Source of the DNA: Laspinema olomoucense D3b
Lineage (GTDB): Bacteria; Cyanobacteriota; Cyanobacteriia; Cyanobacteriales; Laspinemataceae
Length of the DNA stretch: 64,000 nt
Assembly: GCF_025370785.1 (NCBI RefSeq)
Contig: NZ_JAMXFA010000007.1
Span: 62,001 to 126,000, forward strand
Direction of reading: 5' to 3'
The notes under the pieces were generated by a model, which did no database searches, was not told the origin of the DNA, and was given only the letters and a program-made list of their open reading frames with translations. This document shows positions 51,343-61,525 of the stretch, piece by piece (position 1 is the first letter of the stretch; each line of letters starts with the position of its first letter). The translations under genes were made by a program, and so were the position numbers.

Positions 51343-52773
51343 TTACAACTCCCCAAACCCCTTTTTCTTCTTGGCCTTCTTTTTCTTCTTGCCCGGACCC
51401 CCAGGATAGCCTCCTCGTCCCGGTTGTCCCCCACCGGGTCCGAACATTCCCCCCATTCCAGGCATCCCAGTCAAGTCCCCTTGACCCATGCGCTGCATCA
51501 TCATTCGCATTCGGGAGAAATCCCCCACCAGCTTAGTGACAGCCGCATCATCATGACCCGAACCCCGGGCCACCCGTTTGCGCCGGGAAGGAGAACCCGC
51601 CAACAAATCAGGATTTACCCGTTCCTGGGCCGTCATGGAATTAATCATCGCCTCAGCACTTTTAAGCTGAGACTCGCCCTTGGACAACTGCTCATCGGAG
51701 ATTTTCCCAACGCCGGGAATCATTTTCAGCAATCCACCCAACGACCCCATATTCTTCATCAAGCGCATCTGCTTGAGGAAGTCGTTAAAGTCAAATTGCG
51801 CCTGCAAGATTTTTTGCTGCATCTTTTCGGCATCGGCAAGGTCCACTTGCTCTGCCGCCCGTTCCACTAGGGTGAGGACGTCACCCATCCCCAGAATCCG
51901 AGATGCCATGCGATCGGGATAAAAGGGCTGTAGGGCCTCTACCTTTTCCCCGACCCCCACAAATTTAATCGGTTGTCCAGACAGTTGCCGGACCGATAGG
52001 GCAGCCCCCCCACGGGTATCCCCATCCAATTTGGTCAGAATTGCCCCAGTAATGCCAATTTCATCATTAAACGTCCGGGTGAGATTCGCCGCCTCCTGAC
52101 CCGTCATGGCATCCACCACTAACAGGGTTTCATGAGGTTGGATCGTCTCTTTAATCCGGGCCAACTCCGCCATCATATCTGCATCAATTTGCAGACGACC
52201 GGCAGTATCGACAATTACCGTATCCACCCCGATCGCCACGGCGTGTTGAATCCCCTGCCGTGCAATTTCCACCGGGTCCGCATCGGTCCCCAGTTCAAAC
52301 ACCGGGACATCAATCTGTTTCCCCAGGGTCAGCAACTGGTCGATCGCCGCTGGTCGATAAATATCCGTTGCCACCAGCAGGGTCGTGCGATTTTGCTTTC
52401 TTAAATGTAGGGCCAGTTTAGCCGTAGCGGTGGTTTTACCTGTCCCTTGCAATCCAGCCATCAACACAACCGTGGGGGCTGTCTCAGCTTGCGCTAGGGG
52501 AACGTTACTTTCCCCCATGACTTCCACCAGTTCATCGTAAACAATTTTGATGAACTGTTGGTCCGGTCGCACCCCAGAAACCACTTCCGCACCCAGCGCT
52601 TTCTCTTCAACGTCAGCAATAAAGGCTTTGACGACCTGAAGGTTGACATCGGCTTCTAAAAGGGCGCGCCGAACGTCCCGCAGGGCTTCTTGAATGTTGG
52701 ATTGGGAAATTTTGTCCTGCCCTCGAAGTTTCTTCCAGGCTCCTTCTAAGCGTTCAGCAAGCGCGTCAAACAT
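51343..52773 (-). CDS. ffh: Signal recognition particle protein Ffh
   Basis: 476 residues with the N, G and M domains. Helical N domain (FDALAERLEGAWKKLRGQDK), GTPase motifs MAGLQGTGKTTATAKLALHL, VDTAGRLQIDADM and TKLDGDTRGGAAL, then the Met-rich M domain (MRLMKNMGSLGGLLKMIPG, MINSMTAQERVNPDL) that binds signal peptides and 4.5S RNA. The C terminus is a Gly/Met- and Lys-rich tail. It is upstream of rpsP and khpA on the same strand. No 4.5S RNA gene is apparent in the window. Confidence 0.96.
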   Translation of the reverse strand: MFDALAERLEGAWKKLRGQDKISQSNIQEALRDVRRALLEADVNLQVVKAFIADVEEKALGAEVVSGVRPDQQFIKIVYDELVEVMGESNVPLAQAETAPTVVLMAGLQGTGKTTATAKLALHLRKQNRTTLLVATDIYRPAAIDQLLTLGKQIDVPVFELGTDADPVEIARQGIQHAVAIGVDTVIVDTAGRLQIDADMMAELARIKETIQPHETLLVVDAMTGQEAANLTRTFNDEIGITGAILTKLDGDTRGGAALSVRQLSGQPIKFVGVGEKVEALQPFYPDRMASRILGMGDVLTLVERAAEQVDLADAEKMQQKILQAQFDFNDFLKQMRLMKNMGSLGGLLKMIPGVGKISDEQLSKGESQLKSAEAMINSMTAQERVNPDLLAGSPSRRKRVARGSGHDDAAVTKLVGDFSRMRMMMQRMGQGDLTGMPGMGGMFGPGGGQPGRGGYPGGPGKKKKKAKKKKGFGEL

Positions 52774-53274
52774 GAATTTATGGTTACTCTCGAATGTGAC
52801 TAGGAAATCAGTTGTAGTTGTGTCCTGGCAAGGGATTGGTCCAGGTTCAGCCCCGCCTAGTTTAACATATTGCGGTCTTCTTTCGAGGATAAATTGACGG
52901 GGGGAAAACTCCCAGGTGTCAAGGACGTTGAACCCCCCTCTTCCCGTCAGGATGGGATGTTTACCCTTTACCTATCCGATAATTTTGATAACAATCTCTT
53001 GAATGGTGAGCTTTTTTTGAAAAATTAATTTAATATTTGTTTAAATTAATCAGATTAATTTTTGTTTTATTAAGCCCATTTAGCACCAATTTAAAATTGT
53101 TTTATAAGTTTTAAATAACCGTTTCATCCCTCATCGAAAAAAATACGACTTCAGTCGTTATCTCCTACGCCTACGGAATTGGTTACCAAAAGTGTAACCC
53201 TCTGACTATTTCTCGAAGTCTGTGCCATCCTAGAATCCATTCCATTTTCCAATCCTCCTCAAAATGAGGTTTCT
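52774..53274. other. 501-bp AT-rich divergent gap, includes one copy of the ACGACT palindrome
   Basis: From about 52980 to 53130 the sequence is strongly AT-rich with runs of T and A. TACGACTTCAGTCGTTA at 53144-53160 matches, inverted, the core of the triple repeat at 1659-1757. It lies about 115 bp before the VIT-protein start and could influence its transcription. No gene seen. Confidence 0.5.
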
Positions 53275-55713
53275 ATGAAATTACTCTATATTTTTCCAGC
53301 CTGTTTAGTCCTGGTGATGGCAGTGGGAACAGTCGCCCATTTAACCTTAGCCCAAAATTCGCGATCGCTCCCCAGTTCCACCCTCTCTCAGGGCAATCAT
53401 ACCCAGACTTCTTCGGACTCCCAAGATGTGGGGGGCTTGTATGTTTTATCCCCGGAAGGAGAAAAACAAGCCTTTACCCTCACCCATACCGATGTGAAAG
53501 CCCGGATTGATGGCAATGTCTCCCAAGTTGCGGTAACCCAACGGTTTCAAAACCCATTTGATGAGCCACTAGAAGCCATTTATGTCTTCCCGCTTCCCGA
53601 TGAAGCGGCGGTTTATGATATGGAAATTAAAATCGGCGATCGCATCATTAAAGGCGATATCAAACAACGGGAAGAAGCACAACAAATTTATGAAGAAGCA
53701 AGAGAACAAGGGCGCACAGCCGGATTATTAGAACAAGAACGGGATAATATCTTTACTCAATCCCTTGCCAATATCAAACCAGGTGAAGAAATTGAGGTCA
53801 CCATTCGCTACAGTGACAGTCTTTCCTTTGAAGGAGGAAACTATGAATTTGTCTTCCCAATGGTAGTCGGTCCGCGCTATATTTCCGGGACTCCAACTAA
53901 CCCCGGAACAACTAACACAGATGCAGTTCCTGATGCCTCACGGATTACGCCTCCCGTCCTTCGTCCTGGCACAAGGTCCGGTCATGATATTAGTGTTGCC
54001 GTTGAGATTAATGCCGGAGTTCCAATTTCCAATATCCAGTCACCCTCTCATAAAATTGTCACTTCTCAATCGGGAGAAATGGTTCGGATTGACTTAGCCA
54101 AAGCCGATTCTATCCCCAACAAAGATTTAATTCTGCGCTATCAGGTTTCAGGCGATCGCACCAAAGCAACGGTCCTCACCCACAGCGACGATCGCGGAGG
54201 ACATTTTGCCATTTACCTCATTCCCGCCTTAGATTACAACCGCAATGAAATTGTCCCCAAAGATGTCATCTTTTTAATGGATACCAGTGGGTCCCAATCC
54301 GGTGACCCCCTGATTAAATCCCAAGAATTGATGCGCCGCTTTATCAACGGCCTAAATCCTAATGACACCTTTACCATTATTGATTTTGCCAATACCGCGA
54401 CTGCCCTCTCTCCGCAACCGTTAGCCAATACTCCCGCTAATCGCAAAATGGCAATCGATTATATTAATCAATTGGACGCCAATGGGGGAACAGAGTTATT
54501 AAATGGAATTCAAACCGTTTTAAATTATCCTGCCGCTGAAAATGGCCGATTGCGGAGTATTGTCTTATTAACCGATGGCTATATTGGCAATGACATGGAA
54601 ATCATTGCTGAAGTCCAACAAAAGTTACAAGCAGGAAACCGTTTATATAGTTTTGGAGTGGGGAGTTCAGTGAATCGATTTGTCCTCGATCGCCTTGCCG
54701 AAGTGGGACGCGGAACTTCCCAAGTGATTCGTCAGGATGAACCGACAGAAGAGGTAGCGGAACGGTTTTTCCGACAGATTAATAATCCAGTTTTAACGAA
54801 TATTGAAGTGACTTGGGAAGGGGGTGGGGAACCGGCAGAAGTTTATCCTGGGTTACCGCCAGATTTGTTTGCGGAACAACCGTTAGTCTTGTTTGGACGG
54901 AAAGGCGATCGCGCTCGGGGACAGTTACGAGTTAAGGGAATTACTGCCAATGGCGATCGCTATGAAGAACTATTTCGGATGGCATTTGAGGAAGATGGCA
55001 ACCCGGCGATCGCGCAATTGTGGGCCCGCCATCGGATTAAAGATTTAATGACTCAAATGTATGCAGGAGAAACCACATCCGGGGTAACTGCCGTTACCAA
55101 TACCGCCCTCGCCTATCGGTTGCTGTCTGCTTACACCGCCTTTGTCGCCGTCAGCGAAGAAGTGCGAGTGGATCCCGATGGCACTACTCGCCGGGTCCAA
55201 GTTCCCGTGGAATTACCCCAAGGAGTCAGTTACGAAGGGATTTTTGGGGAAGAAAGCGAAGCAGATGCAGCAATAGGGATGCGGGGTCGGACTACCAGCG
55301 CATCTCCCCCACCGCCACCCTCTGCGGTACCTGTTCCCTTGTCTGGGGGTGCTCGTTCCGCTCCCGGTGGAGTCCAACCGCTGGATGAATCTTCCAACCA
55401 GGAAGGAGTTATGCCATTTCCCGAAGGTAGCGATCGCATTCAAGTGATGGATGCGGATCAATTAGATGCGGAAGCGACTACAGATTTAGAAGAATTATTC
55501 CAATATGTGTCCCTCTCCCCAGGAGTGACTGGGGAAGTGGTTTGGGAAATTGTAGTTCGTCAGGGTCAAATAGTGCGCGTGATGTTAGACGATCGCGCTT
55601 CTACCTTAACTGATCAAGGGGCGATCGATCTAATTCGTCAAACATTACAGACTTGGCAACCCCCTGAATCTCTCTCCGGAACCCTCCGGATTAAATTGCA
55701 AGTTCAGCCTTAA
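53275..55713 (+). CDS. VIT and von Willebrand A domain exported protein
   Basis: 812 residues with an N-terminal signal (LLYIFPACLVLVMAVGTVAH). The VIT domain (about 60-195) has VTQRFQNPFDEPLEAIYVFP, KGDIKQREEAQQIYEEAR and RDNIFTQSLANIKPGEEIEV. The vWA domain (about 345-505) has VIFLMDTSGSQSGDPLI (MIDAS DxSGS) and a Thr/Asp face. After a Pro-rich linker (SASPPPPPSAVPVPLSG) comes a C-terminal segment (GEVVWEIVVRQGQIVRVML) resembling a TonB-like fold. VIT-vWA proteins bind ligands or metal ions; the function in bacteria is not established. There is no protease domain. It is clearly exported or membrane-attached. Confidence 0.86.
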   Translation: MKLLYIFPACLVLVMAVGTVAHLTLAQNSRSLPSSTLSQGNHTQTSSDSQDVGGLYVLSPEGEKQAFTLTHTDVKARIDGNVSQVAVTQRFQNPFDEPLEAIYVFPLPDEAAVYDMEIKIGDRIIKGDIKQREEAQQIYEEAREQGRTAGLLEQERDNIFTQSLANIKPGEEIEVTIRYSDSLSFEGGNYEFVFPMVVGPRYISGTPTNPGTTNTDAVPDASRITPPVLRPGTRSGHDISVAVEINAGVPISNIQSPSHKIVTSQSGEMVRIDLAKADSIPNKDLILRYQVSGDRTKATVLTHSDDRGGHFAIYLIPALDYNRNEIVPKDVIFLMDTSGSQSGDPLIKSQELMRRFINGLNPNDTFTIIDFANTATALSPQPLANTPANRKMAIDYINQLDANGGTELLNGIQTVLNYPAAENGRLRSIVLLTDGYIGNDMEIIAEVQQKLQAGNRLYSFGVGSSVNRFVLDRLAEVGRGTSQVIRQDEPTEEVAERFFRQINNPVLTNIEVTWEGGGEPAEVYPGLPPDLFAEQPLVLFGRKGDRARGQLRVKGITANGDRYEELFRMAFEEDGNPAIAQLWARHRIKDLMTQMYAGETTSGVTAVTNTALAYRLLSAYTAFVAVSEEVRVDPDGTTRRVQVPVELPQGVSYEGIFGEESEADAAIGMRGRTTSASPPPPPSAVPVPLSGGARSAPGGVQPLDESSNQEGVMPFPEGSDRIQVMDADQLDAEATTDLEELFQYVSLSPGVTGEVVWEIVVRQGQIVRVMLDDRASTLTDQGAIDLIRQTLQTWQPPESLSGTLRIKLQVQP

Positions 55714-56076
55714 TTGATAATCCACTTAGGGAATTGAATCGTTAGGGAATATCCCCGGGAATGTCAAAGCCAGTGGTAACCTAATAGAGAGCGCATCTTG
55801 TAGAAAGTAAACTGTTCTTTTGGCAGTGGGACCATTTTTTGCCCCGTCAGCATTAGGCACTAAGATGTTCCCACGCCTTAAGGGTATTTCCAGGCTAATT
55901 TAGAGTCCCGATCGTTTTAATGAACCCTGGCTTTGACGCCCCTTACAGGTTGAGCAGTTCATGCTTAGATCTGACCCACCTTGCCCTAGGTCATTTGAAA
56001 ATGAATCAAATGTAAAACAGTAGAGACTCAGGGGGGAAAGAACCCAAACCAAGAAACCGCCTTAAAAAATTAAACA
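55714..56076. other. 363-bp gap, no gene supported
   Basis: It probably contains the promoter of the histidine kinase. A CATTTGAAAATGAATCAAATG inverted sequence lies near 55993-56013. I see no clear -35/-10 pair. Confidence 0.4.
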
Positions 56077-58281
56077 ATGAGTCATTTATTTAGGCAATCT
56101 ACCAAATCACTTCCCTTACAGCTTATCTTAATTGTTCCCTTTGTTTTACAAATTGCTGTTGCCGTTAGCTTGGTAGGCTATCTTTCTTTAAAAAATAGTC
56201 AGCAAGCCGTCAATGAACTCGCGAACCGCTTATTTTATAAAACAGCAACCATCGTTAATCAGCATTTAGATAGTTATTTGTCTGTTCCTCATAAAATTAT
56301 CCAAATGAATGCTGACGCCATTCAAATGGGAGTATTAGATGTGACCCAAAAAGATAAAATCGGTCATTATTTTTGGAAACAGATGCAAGCCTATGACTTA
56401 AGTTATATCGGTTATGGTTTAACTACCGGAGAAGGGGCGGGTGCAGCTCGGTATGATGGAAAAACAACCGTTATTGACGAGTGGACTGCTCAACTTCCTA
56501 ACAATACCCGCACTTATGCAACGGATGCCCTCGGAAATCGGACCCAATTACTTGCTCTATCCGATTATGATTTATTAAATCAATCCTGGTATGTAGACCC
56601 TTTGAAGGCGGGTAAACCAATTTGGTCTCAAATTTATATTTGGGATAATCCCATCAGCCCTTTTATCACCCTTTCTGCGGGCCGACCGATTTATGATTCA
56701 AATCAAACCCTGCTGGGGATGACAGGGGCTGATATTCACTTACTCAAACTGAGTGATTTTCTGGCTCATTCTAATCCGAGTCAGAGTGGAGTTATTCTGG
56801 TTGTAGAGCGCAATGGATTATTAATTGCTATTTCTGATGGGACAAAACCTTATAAGCAAGTGGATGGACTCACGAAACGGATTGCCGCCCGAGAAGTTGC
56901 CAATCCTTTGGTGCAAACTCTCTCTCAAAAAATTGAATCCTATTATCCGAATGGATTTAATTCTATCCAAGAAACTACTCGGTTAGAATTCATCATTCAA
57001 AAGAAAAAATACTTAGTTTATTTAACTCCTTGGACTGAAAAAAATGGCTTAGACTGGGTTGTAGTCATTAGCATTCCCGAACAAGAATTTATGGGTAAAA
57101 TAAATGCTAATAATCGGATCACTGCCTTGCTGTGCCTAGGGGCCGTTATTGTAGCCATAGCTCTGGGTATCTTTACCAGTCAATGGATTGCCCATCCCCT
57201 GCGCAAATTAAACCGGGCGAGTCAAGCAATGGCAAGCGGTAATTTAGAGCAAAGTGTTGAAACCAGCCCGATTTTTGAAGTTCAAGCTTTATCGCGATCG
57301 TTTAATACGATGGCAGAACAGTTACAAAATTATTTTTTAGCCTTACAACAAACCAATTTAGATTTAGAACATCGGGTAGAAGAACGGACCCTAGACCTCA
57401 AAAATACTTTAGAGGAGCTACAGCGTACCCAAGAACAAATTGTCCAATCTGAAAAAATGTCAAGTCTGGGTCAACTCGTGGCGGGGGTAGCCCATGAAAT
57501 TAATAATCCCGTTAATTTTATTCATGGAAATATTACTCATCTGGATACCTATACTCAAGATTTAATTAAAATACTCCAACTTTATCAAAATTTATATTCT
57601 CCCCCTGCCCCAGAGATTGCTGAGTTATCTGAAGACATTGAATTAGATTTTATTGTGGAAGATTTACCTAAAATGCTCAGTTCTATTCAAATCGGAACCG
57701 AGCGAATTCGGAAGATTGTACTGAGTTTAAGAAACTTTGCTCGCATGGATGAATCTCCCGTTAAAGATGTCAACCTTCATGAAGGGCTGAACAATACTGT
57801 GATGTTATTAGTCCATCGTTTAAAGTCAAATGATGAGTTGTCTCCGCCGATTAACCTGATTAAAGACTATGGAGAATTGCCTAAAGTTGAATGTTATGCA
57901 GGCCAAATTAATCAAGTTTTTATGAATGTCATTTCTAATGCGATTGATGCCATCGAAGAACGCTATGATTCTCAACGGGAAAACGGCCTGATTCCCGACG
58001 GGGGAACCATTAAAATTAAAACGTATTTGACTGAGGAGGAAATGATTAATATTTCTATTATTGATAATGGTAAAGGCGTTGATAAAGCTTTAATTAATCA
58101 GGTTTTTAATCCTTTTTTTACCACCAAACCTGTGGGCAAAGGTACAGGATTGGGTTTGTCGATTAGTTATTCAATTGTCCAAAAACATGGGGGAACTATT
58201 TTGGTGGATTCTGAACTGAATCAGGGAACTCAAATTACTATTTTGATTCCTCAAAAAATTAAAAGCCCCGTCAAAACTTAA
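56077..58281 (+). CDS. Membrane sensor histidine kinase, Cache-HAMP-HisKA-HATPase
   Basis: 734 residues. Membrane helix 1 (LQLILIVPFVLQIAVAVSLVG), an extracytoplasmic ~300-residue sensor with the dCache pattern (WYVDPLKAGKPIWSQIYIW, LGMTGADIHLLKLSDFL), and helix 2 (ITALLCLGAVIVAIALGIF). HAMP follows (HPLRKLNRASQAMASGNLEQ), then a coiled coil, HisKA with the phospho-accepting His in LVAGVAHEINNPVNFIHGN, and HATPase with N box QVFMNVISNAIDAIEE and G boxes IIDNGKGVDK and GKGTGLGLSISYSIV. There is no receiver or regulator gene next to it, so its partner is elsewhere. The Cache domain probably binds a small solute outside the cytoplasmic membrane. Confidence 0.93.
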   Translation: MSHLFRQSTKSLPLQLILIVPFVLQIAVAVSLVGYLSLKNSQQAVNELANRLFYKTATIVNQHLDSYLSVPHKIIQMNADAIQMGVLDVTQKDKIGHYFWKQMQAYDLSYIGYGLTTGEGAGAARYDGKTTVIDEWTAQLPNNTRTYATDALGNRTQLLALSDYDLLNQSWYVDPLKAGKPIWSQIYIWDNPISPFITLSAGRPIYDSNQTLLGMTGADIHLLKLSDFLAHSNPSQSGVILVVERNGLLIAISDGTKPYKQVDGLTKRIAAREVANPLVQTLSQKIESYYPNGFNSIQETTRLEFIIQKKKYLVYLTPWTEKNGLDWVVVISIPEQEFMGKINANNRITALLCLGAVIVAIALGIFTSQWIAHPLRKLNRASQAMASGNLEQSVETSPIFEVQALSRSFNTMAEQLQNYFLALQQTNLDLEHRVEERTLDLKNTLEELQRTQEQIVQSEKMSSLGQLVAGVAHEINNPVNFIHGNITHLDTYTQDLIKILQLYQNLYSPPAPEIAELSEDIELDFIVEDLPKMLSSIQIGTERIRKIVLSLRNFARMDESPVKDVNLHEGLNNTVMLLVHRLKSNDELSPPINLIKDYGELPKVECYAGQINQVFMNVISNAIDAIEERYDSQRENGLIPDGGTIKIKTYLTEEEMINISIIDNGKGVDKALINQVFNPFFTTKPVGKGTGLGLSISYSIVQKHGGTILVDSELNQGTQITILIPQKIKSPVKT

Positions 58282-58555
58282 GAAAGTTCAGTTCTTGAAT
58301 TCTTGGACACTAAGTTTTCATGCCTATTTCAAGGGGTGCATCCCGCTTTTCCAGTGGTCCTTGGTCGGGGAAACGCTATAAATGTGTTTGGGAACCGTTC
58401 TAATCAAGTCAGGGGTAGGAGAATGTTAGGTTTAGCAAGGTCTTGGTCTTTTGAGGAATTGATGCACTCAACGCAAACCTGACGATTTAATAATTGATCT
58501 ACATTTTACGGCTCGAATTAATTTACTTGATACAAAAACCACCAATTTTCGTGAT
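58282..58555. other. Gap between convergent genes, no gene supported
   Basis: AT-rich. No terminator hairpin with a T-run is evident on either strand. Confidence 0.35.
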
Positions 58556-58696
58556 TTAATTGGCAATGGTAACATTTATCCAGTCTTCTTTACCCATTTC
58601 GATCCATTGATCTAATTTGGCAAGATATTCACGAGATTGTTGATTCATTTCTGGCTCTTTAATTTTTAGTACCCAGTTGGAATCTTGTGAGCACAT
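58556..58696 (-). CDS. 46-residue ORF directly downstream of the adenylation-acyltransferase gene
   Basis: A small frame found by direct reading: ATG at 58694-58696, 6 bp past the stop of the adenylation gene, with GTGGAG about ten bases upstream inside that gene's end. It encodes MCSQDSNWVLKIKEPEMNQQ, then SREYLAKLDQWIEMGKEDWI and NVTIAN. It is Glu/Lys/Trp-rich and predicted helical, with no signal peptide or membrane segment. I do not recognise the family. The position and ribosome site suggest co-translation with the upstream gene and perhaps a partner role, similar to small MbtH-like helpers only in position, not in sequence. Confidence 0.55.
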   Translation of the reverse strand: MCSQDSNWVLKIKEPEMNQQSREYLAKLDQWIEMGKEDWINVTIAN

Positions 58697-58702
58697 GATC
58701 TA

Positions 58703-61525
58703 TTACTCCACAGCTAACTTAATTTTTGAGGCGATCGCTCTATTTAAGAATTTCTGGATAATTTTAATTCCCCACCACAGGATCACTCCGACTACTAACG
58801 CAAAGATAATATGCAACAAAAGACTACCTATATTGTCAGTTTTGTCAATTCCTGTGACATTCTTGAGGAGAATAAAGGCAGCCATATGGGTCACGTAGAT
58901 AGAATAGGATGCAGAACTAATCAGTTGTATCGGCTGTTTTAATATCTGCGGTACAGAAACATATTGTTTCCATAGAACAATCATCCCTCCCACTAATATC
59001 CATAACTGAATTGACAACTGTTGCTCTGGCCACATAAATACGGGGAGCGGCAATATGATGCTAGTAACCACCTTTTGATACTTAGATTTGGCAAAATGGG
59101 CAGACCAACCGAGCGCAAAAAGCCACAGTAACATATAGGGCAAACAAAGGTTAGTGTAATAACTTACTGGTTGGTCAGGCGCAGGCATCCAGAAATAGGG
59201 CACTATCTGATTAGTAAATACACCCACCCCGAAAATCATCAAGCCAAATTTCCACGGGGATAAGTTGGCCAGATTGCGAATTTGTGGAATAGAAAATAGT
59301 AGTAAGAATATCACAATCAACTGGGCAAGCACCTGAATAAACCAAACAAAAAACACTGAGCCTTTTCCTGGAGCTAAAAAGTTACTTACCAATAGCAGAA
59401 CTGGAAAATTCCAGTAACCATACTCTGGATGATTTAATATTTGAGCATATACCTGAAAAACCCACACTATAGACACATAAGGAATTATTATGTTGCTTAA
59501 AAGTGAATTGAAGGGTTGCATTAACCGACCGGCGAGCAAACTGGCACCATTAAATCTCGCTAAGTTTTTTCCAGCAATTAACAGCATTAGATAAGCTCCA
59601 CCTTTAAGGTAAATACTCGTCAAACTCGCGTGAAAAATTACTACTGCACAAATTGCTAAAGTCCTCAACAAAATGCTAGTTTCAATCGTCCTATTTTTTC
59701 GCTCCTCTGGTTCTTGTTTCTCTAGCTGACTAACAGTCATTTCTTCCCAAACTGGAGGTAGATATCCCAAATAGCGCTCAAGTTTCATGGAAAATTGAAT
59801 ATAAGATAGGGAATTACCTCCCAAGGAAATAAAAGTATCCTGAGGCTGAACTTGACGCAGATTTAAGGCTTCACAAAATAGCTTTTTAATTTCTGTGTCA
59901 GCAGAATACTCACCGTCCCCGGGTTGATTGTCCAGAAAGCTAGGTTTTGGTAAAGCAAGACGATCTAATTTTCCATTAGGAGTCCGAGGAAATACCGCCA
60001 TTTCCATGAACACAGCCGGTAGCATATAATCAGGGAGTTTTTGAATTAAAAACTCTCGCAATTTATGATGCAATGTAGACTGATCGCGATAACTTTCAGC
60101 CGGTTCGGGGATGATATAAGCCACCAGGATATTTTCTCCTGATGGTTTTTGGTGGGCGACAACTGTGGCTTGTCTAACGGTGTGATGTTCTTCTAAGATT
60201 GTGGCAATTTCATCGAGTTCTACCCGCATACCGCGAATTTTTACTTGAAAGTCAGTGCGACCCAGCACTTCGATACTTCCATCGGGTAATTGCCGCACCA
60301 CATCTCCGGTTTTAAACAGTTTGGGCAGAGGGCGATCGCTGGTAGAATCTCGTTCAGCCCAAGGGTTAGGAATAAATTTTTCTGCGGTCAGGTCATCCCG
60401 ATTCAAATAACCCCGACAAACACAACCTCCAGCCATCATTAGTTCACCCACTTCTCCCGTTGGGATTGGGTTGAGATTTTCATCTAAAATGTAGCAATGA
60501 TTGTGAGGATAAGGATAACCCACTGGAAAATGTCCTTCCTGACCCTCGAAGTCTGGAGGCATTTCGTAGGCTAAGTTGCCAATGGTTTCACTTTGTCCAT
60601 ATACATTGAAAAAGCGGATCTGTTTGCCCAGAAAATGTTTAATTTTTTGGACTAAAGCACAGGTGGTATTTTCTCCTGATAGCACCACAAATCTGAGACG
60701 GAGTTTTGACGGATAAAATCCCTGTTTCTCTTCCTCAGCTAAGATTTCTAAAATTGACCGCCAAATCGAACAAACTCCATCAGATATCGTGACTTGCTCT
60801 TGACCCATTAGGTTCAGTAATTCCCAAGGATTTTTGGTTTGTTCTCGCGTGGCGATTAGCACTTTGGCTCCCTGAGACAGTGGCAGCATTAATTGTCTAA
60901 TGGAAGAAGAAAACGAGAAGGATGCAACGTGCAGATAAATATCCTCCGGCTGGACTGTCACCACCTGACTTAATGCCTGAATGTATCGGACTATATTAAT
61001 ATAGGGCATCTGTACCCCTTTTGGCTGTCCAGTGGAGCCAGATGTGTACATAATGTAGGCTAAGTTTTCCGGTAATATTTCTGTGGGTAAATTCTCCCGA
61101 CTATACTGAGCAATGGTATCCCAGTTAGAGTCTATATAAGATATTTTCGCCGAGGATGGAGGCAGGCGATCGCACAAATGTTTTTGCGTCAACAATAGAG
61201 AAAATTGTGTTTCCTGGGCGATATATGTTAATCGTTCCTGCGGATATCCTGGATCTAGGGGAACATAAGCTGCTCCGGCTTTAAAAATCCCCAGAATTGT
61301 CACAACGATTTCGATGGATCGCTCCATGAATATCCCAATTAATTGCTCACAACCCACTCCCAAATCTTTCAGATAATGGGCGAGTTGGTTCGCTCTTTGA
61401 TTGAGTTCTGAATAAGTTAATTGCTGACCGTTACAAACAACTGCGCTCGCCTCTGGAGTCTTTTGGACTTGGCTCTCAAAGATTTGATGAAAGCTCGTCA
61501 GATGTTGAGTGTTTCTTTTCTCCAT
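58703..61525 (-). CDS. NRPS-like fusion: adenylation domain, carrier protein, membrane acyltransferase (OafA type)
   Basis: 940 residues, ATG with AGGAGAG upstream. Adenylation domain 1-520: A2 LTYSELNQRANQLAHYL, A3 LAYIMYTSGSTGQPKGV, A5 FFNVYGQSETIGNL, A7 LFKTGDVVRQLPDG, A8 GRTDFQVKIRGMRVELDEIA and A10 PNGKLDRLALPK. At A4 the usual FDAS is SFSFSSSIRQ, so the Asp that anchors an amino-acid amine appears to be Ser. Carrier domain near 545-600: FISLGGNSLSYIQF, phosphopantetheine Ser about residue 571. The last 310 residues are a polytopic acyltransferase-3 domain starting SILLRTLAICAVVIFHASL (Arg and His as in OafA). There is no condensation or thioesterase domain. It probably activates an acid, loads it on the carrier and transfers it to an acceptor at the membrane. 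Confidence 0.9.
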   Translation of the reverse strand: MEKRNTQHLTSFHQIFESQVQKTPEASAVVCNGQQLTYSELNQRANQLAHYLKDLGVGCEQLIGIFMERSIEIVVTILGIFKAGAAYVPLDPGYPQERLTYIAQETQFSLLLTQKHLCDRLPPSSAKISYIDSNWDTIAQYSRENLPTEILPENLAYIMYTSGSTGQPKGVQMPYINIVRYIQALSQVVTVQPEDIYLHVASFSFSSSIRQLMLPLSQGAKVLIATREQTKNPWELLNLMGQEQVTISDGVCSIWRSILEILAEEEKQGFYPSKLRLRFVVLSGENTTCALVQKIKHFLGKQIRFFNVYGQSETIGNLAYEMPPDFEGQEGHFPVGYPYPHNHCYILDENLNPIPTGEVGELMMAGGCVCRGYLNRDDLTAEKFIPNPWAERDSTSDRPLPKLFKTGDVVRQLPDGSIEVLGRTDFQVKIRGMRVELDEIATILEEHHTVRQATVVAHQKPSGENILVAYIIPEPAESYRDQSTLHHKLREFLIQKLPDYMLPAVFMEMAVFPRTPNGKLDRLALPKPSFLDNQPGDGEYSADTEIKKLFCEALNLRQVQPQDTFISLGGNSLSYIQFSMKLERYLGYLPPVWEEMTVSQLEKQEPEERKNRTIETSILLRTLAICAVVIFHASLTSIYLKGGAYLMLLIAGKNLARFNGASLLAGRLMQPFNSLLSNIIIPYVSIVWVFQVYAQILNHPEYGYWNFPVLLLVSNFLAPGKGSVFFVWFIQVLAQLIVIFLLLFSIPQIRNLANLSPWKFGLMIFGVGVFTNQIVPYFWMPAPDQPVSYYTNLCLPYMLLWLFALGWSAHFAKSKYQKVVTSIILPLPVFMWPEQQLSIQLWILVGGMIVLWKQYVSVPQILKQPIQLISSASYSIYVTHMAAFILLKNVTGIDKTDNIGSLLLHIIFALVVGVILWWGIKIIQKFLNRAIASKIKLAVE

